DNA of 64,000 nt from assembly GCF_000802185.1 (NCBI RefSeq), contig NZ_KN676113.1:4297430-4361429 (forward strand), in the 5' to 3' direction. This document shows, piece by piece, positions 60,467-64,000 of this stretch. The stretch is from Belnapia sp. F-4-1 (GTDB lineage Bacteria; Pseudomonadota; Alphaproteobacteria; Acetobacterales; Acetobacteraceae). Positions within the stretch are counted from its first letter, which is position 1. Each line of letters begins with the position of its first letter. The notes under the pieces are model-generated. The model saw nothing but the letters and a program-made list of their open reading frames with translations, made no database searches and was not told where the DNA came from. A program made the position numbers and the translations under genes.

Positions 60467-61462
60467 ATGGCCGAATCCACCGCCATCACTGCCAACTCGA
60501 TCCCGGCCCCCGCGGCCGAGGATCACGGCATCTGGGGCTTCTCGCGGGCGCAGTTCGGCGCGCTCGGGGTGATGCTGGCCGTGCTCGCCATTGGGCCCTT
60601 CCTGCTCTACCCCGTCTTCCTGATGAAGCTGCTCTGCTTCGCCCTCTTCGCCTGCGCCTTCAACCTGCTGATCGGCTATGTCGGGCTTCTCTCCTTCGGC
60701 CATGCCGCCTATTTCGGCATGGGCGGCTACCTTGCCGGCCATGCGGCGAAGGTCTGGGGGCTGACGCCGGAACTGGCCATCATCGTGGGCGGCGCGACGG
60801 CTGCGCTGCTCGGCGCCGTCGCCGGCTGGGTGGCGATCCGCCGCCAGGGCATCTACTTTGCCATGATCACCCTGGCGCTGGCGCAGATGATCTACTTCCT
60901 CTGTGTGCAGCTGCCCTTCACCGGGGGCGAGGACGGCATCCAGGCCATCCCGCGCGGCAGCCTGTTCGGCGTCATCCCGCTCGACCGGGACCTGACGCTC
61001 TACTGGGTCGTCGCCGGCATCTTCCTGCTGGGCTTCCTGATGATCCACCGCATCATCCACTCGCCCTACGGCATGGTGCTGAAGTCGATCCGCGAGAACG
61101 AGCCCCGGGCGATCTCGCTCGGTTACCGGACGGACGACTACAAGCTGCTCGCCTTCATCCTCTCCGCCGGGCTCGCCGGCGTGGCGGGAGCGACCAAGTC
61201 GATCGTCTTCGGCATCGCCACGCTGACAGACGTGCACTGGTCGATGTCGGGCGAGGTGGTGCTGATGACGCTGGTGGGCGGCCTCGGCACCGTCTTCGGC
61301 CCGGTGGTCGGCGCTGCGGTCATCGTGACGATGCAGAACTACCTGGCCGAGCTCGGCGCCTGGGTGACGGTGATCCAGGGCGTGATCTTCGTCATCTGCG
61401 TGCTGGCCTTCCGCCGCGGCATCGTCGGCGAGATCGGCAACTGGCTGAAGGTGAAGCTGTAA
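60467..61462 (+). CDS. livM: Branched-chain-type ABC transporter permease, LivM-like
   Basis: 331 residues with about ten helices. Motifs: FNLLIGYVGLLSFGHAAYFGMGGY in parts, VLKSIRENEPRAISLGY (EAA loop), ATLTDVHWSMSGEVVLMTLVGGLGTVFGPVVGA in parts. The N-terminal extension of ~25 residues is hydrophilic. Last gene of the transporter operon; a terminator hairpin follows. Confidence 0.94.
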   Translation: MAESTAITANSIPAPAAEDHGIWGFSRAQFGALGVMLAVLAIGPFLLYPVFLMKLLCFALFACAFNLLIGYVGLLSFGHAAYFGMGGYLAGHAAKVWGLTPELAIIVGGATAALLGAVAGWVAIRRQGIYFAMITLALAQMIYFLCVQLPFTGGEDGIQAIPRGSLFGVIPLDRDLTLYWVVAGIFLLGFLMIHRIIHSPYGMVLKSIRENEPRAISLGYRTDDYKLLAFILSAGLAGVAGATKSIVFGIATLTDVHWSMSGEVVLMTLVGGLGTVFGPVVGAAVIVTMQNYLAELGAWVTVIQGVIFVICVLAFRRGIVGEIGNWLKVKL

Positions 61463-61470
61463 GCGGGGGG

Positions 61471-61490
61471 AGGGGGCCGAACGGCCCCCT
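61471..61490. terminator. Bidirectional terminator
   Basis: Perfect 8-bp stem AGGGGGCC / GGCCCCCT with GAAC loop, starting nine bases after livM and ending four bases before the end of the convergent DUF3297 gene. The GC-rich stem is flanked by TT on one side and a short run of C on the other; it suits termination of both transcripts. Confidence 0.65.
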
Positions 61491-61494
61491 TCCG

Positions 61495-61734
61495 TCAGCC
61501 TTCCTTGAAGAAGGGCTCGACCGTTCCCTTCAGCTTGATGGTCATCGGGTTGCCCTTGCGGTCGAGCGTCTTGCCGACCGCGACCCGCACCCAGCCCTCG
61601 CTAACGCAGTATTCCTCCACATTCGTCTTCTCCGCGCCGTTGAAGCGGATGCCGATGCCGCGCGAGAGCAGCTCGGCATCGTGGAAGGGGCTGCGGGGGT
61701 CGGTCGCCAGGCGGTCCGGCAGGGTTTCGGTCAT
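61495..61734 (-). CDS. DUF3297 family protein
   Basis: Small 79-residue protein of a conserved, uncharacterised family: LPDRLATDPRSPFHDAELLSRGIGIRFNG, TNVEEYCVSEGWVRVAVGKTLDRKGNPMTIKLKGTVEPFF (described in parts). Soluble, no signal peptide. The ATG at 61734 follows GAAGGA; the longer frame upstream starts with unrelated residues. Function unknown. Confidence 0.92.
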   Translation of the reverse strand: MTETLPDRLATDPRSPFHDAELLSRGIGIRFNGAEKTNVEEYCVSEGWVRVAVGKTLDRKGNPMTIKLKGTVEPFFKEG

Positions 61735-61801
61735 GGCCTGTCCTTCGGGCATGTCTTGCATGGCGCGGTCATAGCCAGACCGCGCCGCGCCGCCAACCGC
61801 T

Positions 61802-62398
61802 TCAGGCCGCCAGCTCCCGGCTCCGGTCCCAGAGATTGGGCACCGCCTTGTTGTGATAGCCCGAGATGAAGGGCCGCGCCGCCCCCGTCGCCGGGTCGAA
61901 GACGCTGCGGGCGATGGCGCCGATATTGCCGCCATAGCAGTGGATGCTGATGCTCACGCGGTTGGCGAAGGCATTCTCCACCACATGGATGTCGTAGGTA
62001 TCGGCCGAAACCGGCACCACCTCGCCCGGCCGCAGCCGGTCCACCTGGCCCGGGCGCATCGGCCCGCCGGCCGGGTCCGGACGCATCTCGGTCGAAACCT
62101 CCTCGCCCCGCAGCATGCCGACCAGGCCCCAGACGGTGTGGTTATGGACCGGTGTGCGCTGCCCCGGCCCCCAGACGAAGCTGACGACGCAGAAGCGCTC
62201 CGCCGGATCGCAATGCAGCAGGTATTGCCGGTAGGTCGGCCCGGCCTCAGCCATCTCGGCCGGCAGCCAATCATCATGGGCGACGAGGCCGCGCATCAGG
62301 TCGGCGCCCTCGTTCAGCCATTTGCGTTCATCGGCATGGGCATCGGCCAGCCGGGTCATGGCCTGGATGAAGCCTCGCAGCCTGATCAGTCCTGACAT
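61802..62398 (-). CDS. Cysteine/3-mercaptopropionate dioxygenase-like cupin
   Basis: 198-residue thiol dioxygenase-type cupin. Iron triad: His85 and His87 in [12 protein letters not shown] and His138 in [13 protein letters not shown]. It ends with [18 protein letters not shown]. These proteins oxidise cysteine or 3-mercaptopropionate to sulfinates. ATG at 62398 with GAGGGAGGG upstream; the start codon lies in a 12-bp palindrome. It is divergent from the cupin gene 62499. Confidence 0.88.
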   Translation of the reverse strand: MSGLIRLRGFIQAMTRLADAHADERKWLNEGADLMRGLVAHDDWLPAEMAEAGPTYRQYLLHCDPAERFCVVSFVWGPGQRTPVHNHTVWGLVGMLRGEEVSTEMRPDPAGGPMRPGQVDRLRPGEVVPVSADTYDIHVVENAFANRVSISIHCYGGNIGAIARSVFDPATGAARPFISGYHNKAVPNLWDRSRELAA

Positions 62399-62403
62399 GT
62401 CAG
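62392..62403. promoter_or_regulatory. Perfect 12-bp palindrome over the dioxygenase start codon
   Basis: CTGACATGTCAG, centred on the ATG of the thiol dioxygenase. Could be a regulator half-site pair or an accidental palindrome; 12-mers like this are uncommon but not rare. Confidence 0.35.
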
Positions 62404-62498
62404 TCCCTCCCTCAGGCATGGGAGCTTATCCCGGCTGCGCCGCATTGGAACGGGTTTCCGTGACGATGCGTTTTCAGGCCAGCAGGAAGGAGGCGCCG

Positions 62499-62978
62499 AT
62501 GAGCGCGGAATTGTTGGTCCTCGCCGATGACGGCACCATCCCGAACAACCCGCGCCTGCCCGTACTGCTGTACCGTGGCGTAGTGCCGGCGGGCGGGCCT
62601 GAGGCGGCCGAGGCGCTCTTTGCCCGGCATGGCTGGCCGCCCGCCTGGCGCAACGGCATCTACCCCTATCACCACTACCACCCGAATGCGCATGAGGCGC
62701 TGGCCATCGCCCGGGGCCGGGTGCGGGTGATGCTTGGCGGGGAGGGGGGCCAGGCGCTCGACCTCGAAGCGGGCGACGTGGTGGTGCTGCCGGCCGGCAC
62801 CGGGCATCGCAACCTCGGCGCCAGCCCGGATCTGCTGGTGGTCGGCGCCTATCCGCCGGGGCAGGCGCCCGAGGAATATCGCGGCCAGCCGGGCGAGCAT
62901 GGCAGGGCCATTGCCGCCATCCCCGCTGTGCCCGATCCGCCGGGCGAGCCCGTCACCGGCGCCCCCTGGCCGCTGTGA
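62499..62978 (+). CDS. YjlB-like cupin protein
   Basis: 159-residue small cupin. Conserved blocks: [59 protein letters not shown] in parts, and [16 protein letters not shown]. Two to three histidines (HHYHPNAHE) can bind a metal. AGGAAGGAG lies upstream of the ATG. Function of this family is unknown. It is divergent from the dioxygenase. Confidence 0.88.
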   Translation: MSAELLVLADDGTIPNNPRLPVLLYRGVVPAGGPEAAEALFARHGWPPAWRNGIYPYHHYHPNAHEALAIARGRVRVMLGGEGGQALDLEAGDVVVLPAGTGHRNLGASPDLLVVGAYPPGQAPEEYRGQPGEHGRAIAAIPAVPDPPGEPVTGAPWPL

Positions 62979-63018
62979 GCACGTCGTGACAGGCTCGCCA
63001 TTGGTGGAGGAGCCTGCC

Positions 63019-63654
63019 ATGACCGAACTCTTCGAGATCCTGCACAGCACCCGCGCCATGCGCCGGCTGAAGCCGGACCCGCTGCCGGATGCACTGATCG
63101 CCAAGATCCTTCGTGCCGGCGCCTCTGCAGCGAATGGCGGCAACACCCAGCGCTGGCGCTTCCTGGTGGTGAAGGACCCCGCGATCAAGCAGGCGGTGCA
63201 GCAGTGGTACAAGCGCGCCTATGACGAGGTGATCGGCCCGCGCTATGCCGGCAGCGCACCGCCGCCCGGCACCACGGCGGAGCGCTATGCAAGGCAGCAT
63301 GCCGCGGTCGAGTACCTGACAGAGCATTTCCACGAGGCGCCGGTCTGGATCGTCGCCTGCATCGCCGAGGAAAAGCCGACGCGGTGGTCCGGCGCCTCGA
63401 TCTACCCGGCGGTGCAGAACATGCTGCTGGCGGCACGGGCGCTCGGCCTGGGTGCGACGCTGACGACGCGGCATCTGCTTTATGAGAAGGAAGCGGAGGC
63501 GGCGCTCGGCCTGCCTCCGGGCGTGCATTCCTATGCGATCCTGCCCATCGGCTATCCGATGGGCCGTTTCGGGCCGGTCGGCCGCGGCCCGCTCCGGGAC
63601 ATCACCTTTCTCGACCGCTGGGGCGAGACCTGGGACATCCCGGAGGAAGGGTGA
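63019..63654 (+). CDS. Nitroreductase-family FMN oxidoreductase
   Basis: 211 residues. N-terminal STRAMRRLKPDPLPDALIAKIL with FMN-phosphate arginines, AGASAANGGNTQRWRFLVVKD, and C-terminal IYPAVQNMLLAARALGLGATLTTRHL; these match the BluB/NfnB-like nitroreductase fold. GTGGAGGA precedes the ATG at 63019. Substrate unknown; may reduce quinones or nitro compounds. Confidence 0.9.
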   Translation: MTELFEILHSTRAMRRLKPDPLPDALIAKILRAGASAANGGNTQRWRFLVVKDPAIKQAVQQWYKRAYDEVIGPRYAGSAPPPGTTAERYARQHAAVEYLTEHFHEAPVWIVACIAEEKPTRWSGASIYPAVQNMLLAARALGLGATLTTRHLLYEKEAEAALGLPPGVHSYAILPIGYPMGRFGPVGRGPLRDITFLDRWGETWDIPEEG

Positions 63655-63660
63655 CGCCGC

Positions 63661-64000
63661 CTATCCGGCGACGAGCACCACGCGGCCGGTGATCTTGCCC
63701 TCCTTCAGCCGGTGCAGCACGGCATCGGCATTGCGTTGCGGCTGGTTCTCGACCGGGATCGGCGGGATCTGGCCCTGCTTGGCGATGTCGATGAGCGCCC
63801 GCAGCTCCTTGACGTTGCCGACATAGCTGCCCTGGACGGTGAGCGCCTTGATCGGCATGAGCGGCAGCGGGATGTTCATCTCGCCGCCGAACAGCCCGAC
63901 CTGGACCAGCTTGCCGCCCTTGCGCAGCGCATCGAAGGCGAAGCGCGCGGTCTGGGTGCCGTTCACCAGGTCGACCACACCCGCGACCGGGCCGCCGCAG
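63661..64000 (-). CDS. Zinc-type alcohol dehydrogenase, 3' part
   Basis: The frame is open to the window edge; the visible C-terminal ~112 residues begin CGGPVAGVVDLVNG and include FAFDALRKGGKLVQVGLFGGE and ITGRVVLVAG. These are the substrate-domain end of MDR alcohol dehydrogenases. The catalytic and zinc sites lie outside the window. It converges on the nitroreductase gene, with six bases between the two stop codons. Confidence 0.85.
   Translation of the reverse strand, partial: CGGPVAGVVDLVNGTQTARFAFDALRKGGKLVQVGLFGGEMNIPLPLMPIKALTVQGSYVGNVKELRALIDIAKQGQIPPIPVENQPQRNADAVLHRLKEGKITGRVVLVAG

Overview
The window is GC-rich, with G or C strongly preferred at third codon positions. It carries no insertion sequences, phage genes, CRISPR arrays or rRNA. 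Gene content points to a free-living, flagellated alphaproteobacterium. Signs are the order cytochrome bc1 chaperone-yceD-rpmF-plsX-fabH-ihfA-merR next to a divergent bamE, a FlaF regulator beside a short flagellin, and many periplasmic-binding-protein transport systems. My best guess is the Rhodospirillales/Acetobacteraceae (Roseomonas-like). That placement is inference from gene style, not from a marker-gene search.

Region 1 (1-11.4 kb and on to 17.5 kb) is housekeeping. It holds the 3' part of a RelA/SpoT gene with acpS, a glutathione peroxidase with a molybdopterin oxidoreductase, tRNA-Pro(GGG), and the lipid-synthesis/IHF block, which has an extra PH-domain gene inserted between fabH and ihfA. 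A divergent bamE follows. Next comes one long minus-strand operon that begins with a two-component system (response regulator, histidine kinase) and runs into ribD-ribE-ribBX-ribH-nusB-thiL and an MFS transporter. Region 2 (17.5-24.3 kb) has a fasciclin-like secreted protein, a DegP-type protease, an amidase, a RutE-like flavoprotein, a Bcr-type exporter and a soluble chemoreceptor-like protein with inverted domain order.

Region 3 (24.3-42.3 kb) is catabolic. An acyl-CoA module (ligase, ECHDC3-like crotonase, DUF35 protein, Cys-less thiolase-fold protein) looks suited to side-chain shortening, possibly by retro-aldol cleavage. A polar amino-acid ABC transporter lies behind idnO, which is divergent from a 2-hydroxyacid dehydrogenase and idnD (idonate/ketogluconate metabolism). 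A second acyl-CoA ligase set with thioesterase and MDR oxidoreductase leads into a Bug receptor, a PrpD-family protein and a GNAT. A SAF-domain oxidoreductase is divergent from an LtnD-type dehydrogenase.

Region 4 (42.4-52.9 kb) is surface and redox biology. It has an SGNH-like esterase with a degenerate RTX-like tail, a small methyltransferase-like protein, then flagellin-flaF-TPR/methyltransferase-TPR/O-GlcNAc-transferase-like, which reads as a flagellin modification unit, followed by egtB-egtD (ergothioneine) and a glycerophosphodiesterase. Region 5 (53.0-61.5 kb) is the most unusual: one branched-chain-type ABC transporter (two ATPases, two permeases) whose operon contains four consecutive paralogous substrate-binding proteins, all with twin-arginine signal peptides. 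The window ends with a DUF3297 protein, a thiol-dioxygenase-like enzyme, a cupin, a nitroreductase and the 3' part of a zinc alcohol dehydrogenase.
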